Positions 37,344 through 50,900 of a stretch of DNA of 64,000 bases are shown one piece after another. The first letter of the stretch is position 1. Each line of letters opens with the position of its first letter. The notes below the pieces were generated by a model, which saw only the letters and a program-made list of their open reading frames with translations, was not told the DNA's origin and made no database searches. A program made the position numbers and the translations under genes. Origin of the DNA: Phoronis australis (Eukaryota > Phoronida > Phoronidae). The stretch is taken from contig NMRA01000573.1 in assembly GCA_002633005.1 (NCBI GenBank), positions 62,001-126,000 on the forward strand, given 5' to 3'.

Positions 37344-39190
37344 GGTGATTGCCAAAATTGCTTTGAAAACAACTTCTCCCGAATGCCTCTATATCTTGGG
37401 TCACTGTATGCCTTTAAGTAATTGCGCTGATATGCCTTGAACTGTACTCCAATAGTCTACCTGTAGTCACGAATGATGTTGACTCCTCGGTAAGCCGACT
37501 TTATGAAGTCAACGCGAACCCAGCTGTGACGTATTCGAGTATGTTTCCTATTAAGTTCACAACTACCGGAACTCCAATAACCGACATGCTGTGCGCTGAT
37601 AATGTTGACGCATCGGACGTCAACTGAGTGAGCGGCGCCCCCAAGCCGCCGCCGCGGTACTCAAATAAAATGTCCCTTTTTAAGCGACCGTTTCATCTTC
37701 CAATCCGATGATGACCATAATAAAAATGTTCCTCCACAAAATATCGGCGACTGTCTAAGAATTCGAACTTACCGAGCGCTTGCATGCAAGAGGCATCCAA
37801 GGTTAATCGAAAGAATGCGAGTGGGCATTTTGTGTACTCCTATTAAAATCGCAGTTAATATACTCTACTGGGTGAAAAACATGGGAAAGGCATTCAGTGC
37901 GCCTTATTTTCTTGGAATATTCATCTCAGTGGCTAATGTTCCAAGAATGCTAATTTTTAATATTGTTACAAATTTTCAGATTGCTACGCGTAGACCGCAG
38001 GTAATTTCTCACGTGAAGGGAATCATATGGCTTTGTTTTAACTAACTTGATTGAGGGAAAAATTTTGTTAGGCAATGACGATTTCATTCAAGCATCTTTT
38101 GTAGAATTCTCCTACGAGGCGTCCACTGTAATATAGAGCACCAGTGCATTTTTTTATAGAATCTGAACGGTGAACTCTTTTAAGAGGTTGTAAGGGCTCG
38201 CTTCTAAGGAGATGATATAAACAAACCGTCCTTCGTGAAGGTATGTACCAATAACAGAATACTTTTTGCAGGGGTTCTATTCATTACTAAGAGAAGTTTG
38301 TTGCATATGTGAACTATTTTCTACTAGAGTTCATAACCTAAAAAGTGAACCCTTTCTCAAGTAAGTCGGAAAATGCCTTTTCCCTGCGTCGGGAAACTGA
38401 CTGTAAAAACATCTTAGCGGTTACGCCATTTGGGCAAGTACATGTACGACATGCTGCGTGCACAACAGGAGAAGCTGGTTGCCAGGTGATGTTCCCAAAT
38501 TCATGAACAACACCACAGTGTTCCAAATATTATGTTTCTTTTATACATGTCATAAGCGGGACCTTCTGAAAACTGGGCCGTGAACCTCACGGGGACATGC
38601 TATCCGCTGTTTATACTAATTCAACACTCATGATTAACCATAGCCAAACATGAAAACCATATGTCTGTGCACTCTCACGGCTGCTAGTACAGATACCCCG
38701 GGATAGGTACAACATCAAAAGAGATTTTTAGAAGGCCTATAAATGAAATGTACGGTGTGTTGTCTTCGCTTCAAAAGTTAAGAACTTCCAGTTTCGTCCT
38801 TTTACCATAGTATACACAGGCAAGCTGAACATAACATTATATCATAGATTGAAATTTCATATGAATTTATATATTAAACTGTTTTTTATGAATTCATACG
38901 AATGGTATGATGATATAAATGATTGATAAGAATCTATATTAACGCCTGAAATAAATTTTCAAGCACGTTTTATCATCAGTATTCTTAATTTATGATTATT
39001 TCTTATCACTGAGTACTGACAACTGACAAAAGAGATTTTCCATGAATAATAATAACAATATGAATGATGATCATTTACCATTAACTGCTTACAAAAGTAC
39101 ATTATTTCTGATTTCCAAATAGAAATATTCATTCTCAACGAATTGCCGAAATGGTCGCAAGTCGGCGGTCCTGGAACATTATCAAATATA
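37344..39190. other. Receptor upstream region and gene-free stretch
   Basis: The first few hundred bases are the presumed receptor promoter, with a TATA-like site near 37387 and a GC-rich patch at 37615-37665 in otherwise AT-rich DNA. No coding exon is recognised to 39190. Confidence 0.35.
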
Positions 39191-39296
39191 ACAGAAAAAT
39201 CAGGAACCCCAACTAGGAATCGTGGCCACAGATTTCTACATTGCCGCTCTAGTGCTCAATCTACAGACCTGTAGTTGGGGTTCCTGATTTTTCTGT
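39191..39296. repeat. Perfect 25-bp inverted repeat with 56-base loop
   Basis: ACAGAAAAATCAGGAACCCC at 39191-39210 continues to 39215 and is matched perfectly on the other strand at 39272-39296. The loop is ordinary complex sequence. The perfect arms suggest a recent MITE or a structured transcript. No target duplication was identified. Confidence 0.8.
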
Positions 39297-42200
39297 GTGT
39301 ACTTGATTTATTTCATTATTGGCCAACACCAGCGTCTACATGTACATTCACTGTGTCTTGGAACCTTGCCGTTCACAAATAATTTGGTTTGAAAAAAGTG
39401 TCATGGCGTGATTGAGAACCGTGTTGTCACAATCGCCACAAACACAGTGCCTTGCCGCGGTCAAAATTTCGTGAAAAACTGGGAATATGTTGAGCAACCA
39501 ATCCACAACCACACACAGACGATGGAAAGTCGAGGCGCGAGGAATTAGTCGACTACTGCGTTTCTTGGGACAGCCAGGACTGTACTAAGATGAATTTGAT
39601 GATGAAGTGTCTGGCACTATTATAACGTCTGCTTGCACCCGAAAATAGGTAAAATACAAATGCACAGTCACATTCTAAGGATCTTGGATATTTGTCCTAT
39701 CGAGGTAATCACTGGAGCGTTTTAGTACTTATAACTTTTACAAAATTGTGTATTTGGAATAATTGGTGTGCGCGGAAAACGTTTACACTCCCTCGATTCG
39801 CTTGCCTAAGAGCTGAGTGCCCCAGACTAAGTTGACCAGTCCTAATCCGGTGTTGATTTTCAAGGTGCTTCGTGATTTAAAGAGAAACATAAAAACTGCT
39901 CGAATTACATTTTTGATTTTGGCATTTGACATTTTTCGATTTGGTCCAAACCGATTTAATTTCCACCTTAACAACGAGACATCGGCTTATTAGCTGTTTA
40001 TGGCTGTGCTTCAACCATCTTAGTGTACGTGGGCTACATTACTCGTTCCCAAGTCTGATTTCACATTAAAACTTTGTTTAATATGGAATTCCAAAACGAA
40101 AAAGTAAACACGTATTTAAAATCCAAAATCATGATAATGTTAACATCAACATTTAAATGTTGATAAAATTTTGAAAACCTTGTCAACATTTTATTTTATT
40201 ATGATCCTGGAATGTAAATCTATGTTTAATGTTTCCGTTGTGGCATTTTCTTACGGCGGCGAAAATCAAGTCATAACATTGTATTTTCTCTTCAAGACCA
40301 CGACGAATTCGCCAAGAATTAAATTCTTGCCCATGTTTTTGAAAATCTTGCCAATGCTGTACCCTTGAAATCTTGCCAATAATTTCTTAAACCGTTCTTG
40401 ACAAATATCTTGCCAATATTTTTACATAATTTTGCCAAGATTTCTAAAAAAATATTGCTAACGTTTAAAAATCAAGATTTCGAAAATTTTCAAAAATCTC
40501 ATCACGATATTTGGAAAGTCTTCATGGGATTATCGTGGTCATGCAATTAGAATACGGTCTTCATGTTTCGCCGCTTTAGCATTTCTTGCTTATTAAAACC
40601 CCTTAAAATGGTTTATATCATTGGTGGATTCCAACTCTAAGGAAGTTTTGTCCCCTGTAATTTGAAATGCCTTATCAAAATGTTTTCAATATAACTATTT
40701 GTAAATTGAAATATAAGAACAAAACTCACAACATGTAAGCTTGTGATCATTGACAAATTGAAGTACTGGAATAGAACTTTCTATATGCATTTGGGCACAT
40801 ATGAATTTGAAATTCAAACGCTACGCGAAGATTTCCGTGAGAACCACTGGGCAAATATTCGGCACGTAGCACTTTGGGACCAAAAAATCAAATGTTATTT
40901 ATATTTTTCAAATCATCAGTCAAATGTAGGAATTGTAACATCCGGGTGAGTGTTTTAATGCTGTCTCTGACCCTTGTCAGACCAGTTTTCATCATGAATT
41001 TGAATCTGTCTGGATATGAGTCGATATTGCCTTGTCACCAACAATGGATTTGTGTCACGGAGACGTCAGTTAAGTTTGTTCACACCAACTATTCGCCGTT
41101 AGCGCGCAGCGGCCGGTCAGCGTCAGGTTATGGATCTGACGTCACACGACGTCCACAAAATGTTGACGTTGATGCTCAAATTGTCAAATCTGTACTCCGA
41201 TCTACCGTGCGTGTAGTTAGTCATAAATTATATGGCCTATTAGGTCGGAGCCTAACCATATTCCGGAAATCTTGGATTGTTGCATGACGTCATTAAGAAG
41301 AGAACAGGTTTGCGATTTAGTAAAGGACATCTGAAAGAAAACTGCAGCACCGAAAAGAAATAGCAAAACACCAAGCTTGCGCAGCAAGCCTGCTCACCAA
41401 GCCCGAGCATCTCCCACTTTGAGATTCTGTTCTCTGAGTTGGCTTATCAGATAGTGAATGTGTAATAATAACAGATATCACTGGATTCGGAGATTGAACG
41501 AATCGCCCACTGAATGAGATATCTTGTGAGCGCTCGTTCAAACAAATGACAGTTCTCAAAATTTCTATCTTTTTTCGAAAGAGCGCACTAACATTCTTTT
41601 TTGAAAGTTAAACACTGAATGAAAGATTTAAAAAACACTTTTCTGTCGTACACCTTCATTTAAAACGCCCCGATTTACATTGTTTACGGTGAAGCAGGCC
41701 GACATCGCAGGCATTACAGCATATGTCAACGCACATGCAGTTGGCGATTTAAGTAAAATCAGATTGGCTCCGTCAGTCTGAAATTTCTTAGCATGAAACC
41801 GGCATTTGCTTATTGTGTTTATACTTTGATATATTGTGAGGTGAGATATGCAGACGGAAATGCATGAAAAAATATGTCACCGAAACTATAACAAGTGCTG
41901 TATTAAATATTTCTGTAGACACGTGCAGAAGTCAAGCAAACTCATGTTCTAAAAATTATTAAATGTGAAAGGGGTTTATGCTACGTGCATGGGAGGAATT
42001 ACAACATGTTTTTAAATGGCGACACTCCAGAAAATGTCTGCTTAAAAATACAAAGAAAATATATGTGTAACATTGTGTAACATCAAAATTTGCCAAAAAA
42101 ATCGTCCTGTGGCCTGTAGCAAGAAATAGTCCCAAATAGAGACTCAACTAAGTTTCCTCTTTTGTGTATTTGTTTCGTTCTTTACTCACACATGTAATAT

Positions 42201-42960
42201 ATTTTCTATCATTTTGACTTGATTATGAGGTCCTCTTTGGCTGATATCACTAAAACTGAACCCTTAATTCAATCAAAATATTTAGGGAATTAGGGACATT
42301 GCATAAAAAGATCTCTATTTATTTTCAACAATATTGAGAATTCAACGTAGAGTCCATCCTCAGTTTGTATCAAAGCTAAAAATTGGCAGAGTAATTATAG
42401 TACTCAAATAGGATAAGAAGGGACAATCAGTGTTCCGACAAGCTCTCAAATTTGCAGGAACTTTAGGGAACGTAGTTTAGTCCCTATTTAGGAATGTTTC
42501 ATATAACTGGGTGCTCTTTCAGTCTGTTATCTGGTAGTGCGAGATTTTTATTTACATGCGTCACGTGATTCCGCAATTGTACAACACAATTAGTTTTTTT
42601 CTATATGGATGTCAAGAACTCAACCCAAATGAAAATAAGGTTTTATTCGAAATAATAACAAAATTTCTTTATAATATTAAATTTCTTTGTGTGAATGGAT
42701 AGAATTGTGTGCATGTGTGTGAAAATAATTTATTTACATATGATATGTCATTGTAATCTTAACATCAGTTTTTTAATTTATGTATATGTGTATAATAATT
42801 GTTGATAGATTTCTTTGTTCTTATTTAACCCATATATAATGCTTCTTGGTTCTGTCTGGGTTATGTATATTCATTGTATTGAAGGTTTCGTAATGGACAT
42901 TAAAAAAACGTGATTCCAATCCCACGAGCTGCACGTGCTCATTCATGTAAAGACCCGGAG
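39297..42960. other. Gene-free stretch with degenerate TCTTGCCAAT repeats
   Basis: Between about 40315 and 40450 the words CTTGCCCA, CTTGCCAA and TTGCCAAG recur at irregular 20-40 bp spacing, a decayed tandem repeat. Open frames such as 40874-41287 (plus) have no recognised domain. I see no gene before the cyclophilin. Confidence 0.4.
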
Positions 42961-43040
42961 GAAAGCGTCTGGCGTTTTGCTGTTGAGACAACTTGGCGTG
43001 AACGTTCGTTTTACAGCCGTTTGGTATATGTGACATTAAA

Positions 43041-43544
43041 ATGTCCAAACCAAGAGTTTATTTTGACATGAAAGTTGGAGGAAACTTCATTGGTAGAATA
43101 GTCATGGAGCTTCGTTCGGATGCCGTCCCCAAAACGGCAGAGAACTTTCGTGCATTGTGCACAGGAGAAAAGGGCTTTGGATACAAAGGAAGTACTTTTC
43201 ATCGTGTCATACCTGGTTTTATGTGCCAAGGAGGAGACTTCACCAACCATAACGGGACGGGTGGAAAGAGCATCTACGGTTCAAAATTTGAAGACGAAAA
43301 CTTCAGTCTAAAGCACACAGCGCCAGGCACTCTGTCGATGGCTAACGCTGGTCCTGGAACAAACGGCTCACAGTTTTTTATCTGCACAGTCAAGACTCCA
43401 TGGTTGGATGGCAAACACGTGGTGTTTGGATCGGTTGTCGAAGGAATGGATGTGGTGACAAAGATTGAGGAAGTTGGAAGTAAAAATGGAACTACGTCAC
43501 AGAAGGTGGAAGTTGTAGACTGTGGGGAACTAAGAACCTCATAA
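43041..43544 (+). CDS. PPIA: Cyclophilin A-type peptidyl-prolyl isomerase, intronless
   Basis: This 167-residue protein catalyses cis-trans isomerisation of X-Pro bonds, normally in the cytosol. It aligns along its whole length with human cyclophilin A, with the same numbering for most of it. The active-site residues R55, F60, Q63, F113, W121 and H126 are all kept, as are the [24 protein letters not shown] and [10 protein letters not shown] blocks. There is no signal or targeting extension, which argues for the cytosolic type. The coding region has no intron although neighbouring genes are intron-rich. A possible 5' UTR acceptor (TTCGTTTTACAG) ends at about 43016. An AATAAA lies at 44026-44031. 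The frame is intact, so it is either a functional retrogene or a naturally single-exon coding region. Confidence 0.95.
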   Translation: MSKPRVYFDMKVGGNFIGRIVMELRSDAVPKTAENFRALCTGEKGFGYKGSTFHRVIPGFMCQGGDFTNHNGTGGKSIYGSKFEDENFSLKHTAPGTLSMANAGPGTNGSQFFICTVKTPWLDGKHVVFGSVVEGMDVVTKIEEVGSKNGTTSQKVEVVDCGELRTS

Positions 43545-44025
43545 ATAGTGTTCACGAACGTTTTCACAGTTGATTAAGTCTTCGAAAGATAACGTTGCAT
43601 GTGTTGTTGCATCTCCAAACAAGCGACCTGGCTCGTTCAAGAATTGATCTTTCGTTTTTAAGTTGTGTACAGTAAAGTCACGTAAAACTTGTTGACGTGG
43701 ACTGCCTTTGTTGAAATTGGCCCTACTAGTTTAAAATTTTTGTTAATACAACTTAAATTAAGGTTATAGGCTTTCAAATATAATTTCACCTAATGCATTG
43801 GGTGTTCTTTTGTTCTGAAGTAGAAAACTAAGTAGCTTAATGTTTAGGGATTATCTAATACAATATATGTGCTGCACTTGGTTAACGCATAGACATATTA
43901 GAGCCTAGTTCAGGACTAGGAAAGCACTGTACTCGTTGTTGGTTCTTTGATCACGGTAAACCAAGATCTGATTGTGACTCAGTTTTAGTCTCCCGTTGAC
44001 CTGAGTTTAAGAATCACTGGGTGTC

Positions 44026-44031
44026 AATAAA
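44026..44031 (+). terminator. Candidate polyadenylation signal of the cyclophilin gene
   Basis: An AATAAA lies 482 bp after the stop codon on the coding strand. It is the best-placed hexamer I see before the next gene. The length implies a 3' UTR of about 0.5 kb. Confidence 0.45.
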
Positions 44032-47000
44032 AAATTGATGCGTCCATGGCCTGGGACGAGGTACAAGATGTGGCGCAAAACTTTATGCATGTATTTTGGC
44101 GCTCGTCAGCATACATGTAGCTAGTAAGCAATTGTAATGTTTGGGTGCTAAAAACATCAACTTCTGGCAGGGTTTTTGAGTCTTCCAAAGCAATGTCACC
44201 GTGTTCTTATCCTTTATTCGGTTTATTGATAGGATCATTCCGATCTCTTCGCGGCGTGTGCCCTTGTCTGTCACTTATGACTTTGTCTCAAAATTTGGAA
44301 AACACTTCTTTTAGCTACTATGCGCATGTGTCTACTTGATTGAATACGACAGGTGAACTAATTCATATATTTCGAAAAAATACATGCCAGTGGACTGAAA
44401 GCGTGAAAAAGTTGTAGCATGGATTTATCTAGCCTTGGTACAAAGCTGTATGGGCCTACTGAAATATACAGGTTTGCGCCGATGTGGGTAAAAAAGTGGG
44501 CAAGATAAAATCTGACACAAAATTAGTGTCATTAAAAAGTGCAGTCTTCCTTGGGTAAACTAAATTATTTAACGGTGTTGGAAAAAATGGCGTTCTACCG
44601 TTATTCTGTTGGTAAAGTTGTGGAGCGATCTTCCGCGTCGGCTTTCGGCGCCATGAAATATTGCGTCACCTATTGGCCACTAGTTTCTTTTTTCGCCGAT
44701 TCTTCAATTAACTGTCGTTCTTTAACGAGTCTGCGTACACGTCACAACAAATTATCGTAACAGGTTTCACTTCATAATAAGTTTTTAGAATTTTGTTACC
44801 GAAAAACCGAATTTCAGAAGAAATTTTGCTGCTGCCAAGCTATCATCATCTCCCGAGAGATGTTGCAAAATTTTAGGAAATGGCGCGTGCGCGTGTCACG
44901 AGAGTACTGTTTTCAAAACGACGACATAACTTTCTTTGTTAGGAAAGGCGCAGGATTACGTAAGAAAATGACGTTTATTAGATTGTTTTCCACTTAAACG
45001 GCTGTAACGGGCAAGGGGAGTGTCGCTTGATTCCTAGATTTTGCATGCATCCGTCCGGTCGTTAGCTCTACATGTTGATACAGGTTTCACGGCGAGTTGA
45101 CGAGCAGAACTACCCTGGCTGTGTGCAATTTCGAGGTCTATGGAAGAAAAACACTCAGTGACCTAGCTGTGACGACAGTCTTCATACAGCTAGCAGGCTG
45201 CCGGATTTATAATGGAAAAATGAATGTGGGTAAAATTCATCAGCAATAAAAGTCATTTGGAATCATGGTCGCGTGTCAGTCATGCGTATTACGACTAATC
45301 ATTGAAAAAAGTCACGCACACTTTTTGTAGAACTCATTAACTCTGGAAATGAAAATTATCTCTCAATTCGCAGATAATTAAAACACTGAGTGGGAATCAT
45401 GGCAAAAACGAGTCTAAACTGTTCGGATCGTGAGCGCAGCCTCATATTTAAGGGCAAAAAAGTTATCAAATTTTGAAAAAACGACAGCTTTGAACTGACC
45501 GGGTTGTCTCCTCCCGGACCACGATATCCGGTAAAGTCAGAGACCCTGGAACCAAGTTCGGTCACGGGCACAGACATTAGAGACACGGCAATATGCCATT
45601 GAACATGAGAGTAGATGAAGGCGAAACCCTCGGGCAGCTTCCCAAGATCGGACGATCTCGCCTTCTGTCCTTGCTGTACTTGGTGTGGACGTGGATCGAG
45701 TGGCAGGACCTGGTTGGAAGGCGCTGATGTTCTTGCTCTTGTGGAAATGATACGCTGGCTGGACGGCAACACCGTTGTTGACTTTCTTGGGTATCTAGCT
45801 GGCTTAATGGCAACAGCTTTCATGTTGTTCCAGGTTGTCTTAGTTTAAATTGACTTGTTTTGGTATCAGAATTAAGTCGTGTAGATTAGGAACTGGTATT
45901 CGAAAATGTAGGGATTAGAAACCCCAGCACAAATGTTGCTACTGGTAACATTCTGAATTTATGTACACCAGTCCAACGTTTCGACGAAGTTCATCATTCT
46001 CTAGAAGTTCACCAAATCCAACAATAGACCGGATCATAAGTAACAAAATCATTTGAACCAAAACTCACTTGTAAAGCAGTCACACACAAAGGTCAAAGCT
46101 ATTCCCAAAGGATGAGCTCAACTGACCCCAGCTTGTCATTCCGCGACTAAGCCCTAGCATTTAGATCAACAGTTGCAAGGCGCTCTCCTTAATAGTAAAG
46201 CTGAACTTATTGACATCATTTTGACGAAATGTAGGATTAGCATATTCTATTGCATGGCCTGTTACAGAGGGCAATAATAAAAACTGTGCCTTGTTTCATT
46301 ATGGTAACGACAATGTTGTGGAAGTTTCCCAGGGAGTTCCCGGCCGTGTCGACTTGAAGTGTGTGCAAATACCTATGATTTACATTACCAGAGGAGCAAA
46401 ATGGCATGATATATATGTTGAATATTGTCTAAGGTGATGACAAAATGAAATTAGAGCGGAACAAATGTGGTCACCAGGAGGAGTGTCGCCCGAGTAGCCA
46501 GACCTCGGGGAAATCGGGTGTTCGTCCGCAGCGATGATATTCAAGTGCCATACTCATAGTACATAAAGTCTCGCCTAAACTAGATTTTTGCGAAAATGTA
46601 ATGGTAAGTGCTTCTCGGATGGTTTTCGACACACTGGAGAACCTGGGAATGTTTGTAAATTAGTCCTTTATTTGCTTGTTCTCAATTTAGTGAGCGGCCT
46701 ATGCATCTTTAACTAAGGTTATAGATACATTCATAAAAATAAGCATTGTTATTCCGAAATTTCGATATGTCGCATGTGTCTTGCAAAGTTGGCAGATATT
46801 TTACTGAAATGTGTAAGAAAAAGCAACATTTGCAAGATTGTGTCAGAAAAATCAAAGGTGCCTTAGTGCATATCTAGGGGTAGACCAAGCACGCACAAAG
46901 TTTCAGGAAATCTGTGACTGTCGATGCAGAACCATCCGTAGGGCTTTCAAAAATTCCTACTTAAAACATCCAATCGCTATATTATTCATTTTGTATAATT

Positions 47001-47923
47001 TATTTATTGTTTTTATTATTGTTATATTGTTACATGTGTATTTTTATAAATTTAGGATTACTTAATCACTATTTAGGCCCTTTTATTATTATTTTGTTTT
47101 TCGCCTATTTAAAATGACAGTGTGGTCGCATTGAACATCCTAACTGTCGCTCTTCGTTAATCTAATTATATTACTGATAGTAATGAACACACGGTAAAGT
47201 AGTGGGCGAATTGCGTTGTCGCTTTAGTGTTTACACTGAATAACTCAGTTGACCAGCTCCCACACAGGCGGATCCTGGCAGTATACTGAGGGGGGTTCCG
47301 GAGATTCAAACCCCGGGGACAGGATCAAAAATAAAAATTGAAAAAAAAATCGCCAGAAAAACTACTACAAACCATAAAAAGATCTTACACGGGAGTTGGG
47401 AAACCCTCTCCCGACCTTCCTTCCCCTCAGCGCTACGCGCCTCGGATTCGCTCAAATCCTAAACCCCCTTCAGATCGACTGCCACATGATGTGGTAATAA
47501 TCGACACGACTGCTGCAGCATTATTTATGCGTCCAAGATTTTCCTTGTCTGTCGAGTATTGTTAAACGGGCTTGACAGATTGTGATGAAATTTCATCATG
47601 GGCGGCGCAGCATTGAAAAAGTTTGGGCTATAGGATGCTCCCGGCTAGCACCAGTTTACTCATTGTTCGTCCTTGCCACGGGCCATGGGTGTTGCAGCGC
47701 AGCCTTTTGGCTACACGGGTAAGTTTTAGTGGATGTTATCTACAGAGTACAGTATAATGTTAAGCTGAAAGCTAAATGTCCAACCAAAACTCAAAACCAG
47801 TAATATATAGCTTTTGGAATTTAAATCGAAATTTCAATTGTGTAATAGGGAAAAAGGAGTAACTCTAACTTGTATTCTCAAAGTAGAATAATAAATCGTG
47901 ACGCTAGTTAGCCTCAACTCAAC
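44032..47923. other. Intergenic region with an unidentified GC-richer island
   Basis: Most of this is AT-rich without recognised features. The exception is about 45500-45830, which is GC-richer and open in several frames on both strands. One plus-strand frame contains GQLPKIGRSRLLSLLYLVWTW, and another ends in a hydrophobic LGYLAGLMATAFMLFQ. None has a recognised family or intact gene structure, so it may be a decayed coding exon. A GGCGGATC-type end (ACAGGCGGATCCTGG) lies at about 47263. Confidence 0.4.
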
Positions 47924-50900
47924 ATGGCTGCGACCAGCGTAGTTTCGCATGTTATTTTTGACATTGACGGGCTTCTTTTAGGTATGATGGCGTGTTGCTT
48001 AGTTAATGTATTGTGTGCACTAAAACTGTGAACATTAATGCTTGGTTTTGGTAATAAATGATAAATTATCTTTCAGTGTAGCGAAAACAACAATAACTAA
48101 CCCTAGATCAAAAGGACTAGTCTTTAATTTCTTCTTGAGACAGCTATCACAGCCACAGCAGAGGCACCTTTATTGTTTGAAACAGCCGCTCGTATGACAC
48201 TTTAATAGATATAGATTATAGTACATAATGGCGAGTGGCTTTTGAGAGTGCCTGTGCTCTTATCAATCGCTACATGTTAGACATACATCGCCTGAGGTAA
48301 CTGTTTCCAAATACATTGCTTTTTAGCCTTGGCTTAGAGACTTCGAGTATACTAGTTCTAGTACATGTTTTCTCAATGGCCTCCAACTTCGGCGTTGATG
48401 CTTGCCTTGCTACATTGTAGTACTGTACAGTAGCTTGTAGCACAAGCCTCTTAATCAGCTGCTCATATAACACGGTGATAAATAGTTCAGGCAAGTGAAG
48501 AGGAGACAGTGTGGCTCAGTAGTTTGAGCTCCAGACTCCCGTTTGGGAGACCCGGCCTTAATGCCTTAATGGCAGACTATCAAGCATTGCACAAAAATGT
48601 CTCCTACTGCTGTGAGCTTGGTCTTACTAGTGAGTGAGTGAATGTATGCAAGAGAATGAATAAGAACAACTTTGGAATACTCGACTTCGAGTGTGAAGTG
48701 TAAAGAAGAGAAAGAAAGAAGGAAAGACAGGTACTGATACACAACTCAAGACTGATTCAATTTGGAAATTGAAAAGGCAAATTATTTCTGATTAAAGAAA
48801 TTTAGCCTTATAGTTAAAATTACACTTCAAATTGTTAATTAAAGATATAGATGCTAAAACATGTTTAATGTTTGTTTAATGAATACATAACCATTAAGAC
48901 ATGCAAAACCATCTGATGTGGGCAATATGGTTCAAATTCCACAAATCTAACTGATTAGAACCTGTCATTGTTGAAGTGCTCTTGCATCAAATGAAAATAA
49001 CAACATGTGTGGGGACACGAAAGTTAATATCACAACATGTGTATGTGTGTGTGTGTCTCTTGTATTGCTTTTGTGTTTTCAATAAATGTATTAAAAAAGC
49101 GTGCACATGTCCATCCATCATCTGTGTTTTTACTTGACTCAAAGGAACATGCTCATTATATAATGTATGTAAGTCAGCATCGATCCAAACTGCTCTCAAC
49201 ACTGCATGGCTAACCAACCTCAAACACTCGTTTAAATTACCACACCTCTCCGACTAGCGCCCCTGCCAAATGAATGTCACTAAACATTCAACCAATCAGC
49301 TTTCCCTATTAACTATGTTGCGCATGTTGTTGTTTTCACTTGGTGTGAAGCGCGCCCTTTGGAGCAAGTAGCTGTTTTATTGGTGACTGAACTGTGGAAT
49401 TTAAGACATATTGTCTGTATCAGATGGTCTCATTTGAGACATATTATCTGCATCAGATGGTCTCGTTTGTTTTTATTAGTTGTATCTTTATTAAACAAAT
49501 GTTAAATAAAGCATCCATACCTGAGTTTAATTACTGAAAACAAATAATTTTACTGTCCCATTAATTTTAATCTTGCCTGCTGCTTATCAACCACATTGGA
49601 TCACTCTTGAGTGCAGTTGTATTACATGGCGTGCACCCGATGAGAGTGCTTGTGCTTATAGATGGTGGCTCATCGTAGCCATAAGACCTTTAGGTAATAT
49701 GTTAACTTGTGTTTTCTGGAAGATTTTGTGCAAACTACACTTCCTCCTGGCTAAAGCACCAAGGTCTCTTTTCTACCTTTCAAGCTTATGAGGGTGCTTT
49801 TGGGGACAGTAGAGTGTACTGTAGTCATGTTAGTCATCGGTAACCAAGTGCTACAAGTCTGACATTGGGGCTTCAGCACTCCTCATGAGGCTGTGTGTGC
49901 TTTTCGGCTTCTGTGATACTATTATTCGTTGACTCGTTATTTTGAAACAAGTAACTGATGCTGGGAAAGCATCACCACCTCTGGTCGTTCCACACCAGAG
50001 GGCAGTGCAACATACTGCTTGTAGTCATGTAGATGTCTTTAAATATAAATTCCAGCTTTGAATACTCCAGAAATTAAGATTATTTTCCAGATATGCCCCT
50101 TCTTTTGTCCACGGAATTAATAACTGACCTCCATTACTTTCGATGTAATTGAGGTCAAATGAAAAGTCGTACTTAGGGTTATGGGGAAGTCCCCCTTTGT
50201 CATTCACGTCCATAGGAGGCAGCAAAGACTGGATCCTGTCCATTGCCCCATATGTAATTGAGATCATTTCTCAGTTTTGTTGAAAACTGAAGGGACATCA
50301 TTATCAGGAAGAATCTTAATTGCCAGAAAATTTGTTCGAGTTGGAAATATTTAAAGACAACCTCGAAAAATATCCGTCTACGCTCGAAAGGTACTTATAA
50401 CGATTTGATTTTGGTTGTTTGGTCAAACTTGAATATAATTTGAGGAAAATCACCTGACAAAACATGTATTGTGTTGCATCCTGGCCTGTTAACATCAACA
50501 GACGATAGATAGTCAACACTTGACAGCCATCGTCTTGGAGTTCAACAGGGGTAATTTCCAGGTGATTAATGTTCTAGGCAATTCGAAAAATCGCTGACAG
50601 CCACAGTTATGAGCATTGTTCTCTTATAGGTACAGATCACTAACTCAATATACATACTCAACTGCAGTAGTCCTGCTCTCAAATATGGTTCTCCAACTGC
50701 CAAACAGTTTACACCACACCACAATCACAAGACATGGCTTGTGTTCCTAAAAACTTGTGCTGGTATTCACGAATATGGCTCATAGACCAATACATGGGCA
50801 TGGAGTCGAGACATTTTTTTTTAGCTTGGACATGTAGTTTTTGGTGTCTAAGCCATGGTTTGTTGGTATATCACCATGTTTGACCGTCAGGACCCTGTGA

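Noticed and set aside
43120-43567. Alternative frames within the cyclophilin gene on both strands
   Set aside because: They are shadows of a coding region whose true frame aligns end to end with cyclophilin A.
45356-45823. 155-codon minus-strand open frame
   Set aside because: It overlaps other open frames on both strands, has no recognised domain and no clear splice partners. It is kept only as part of an unidentified GC-richer island.
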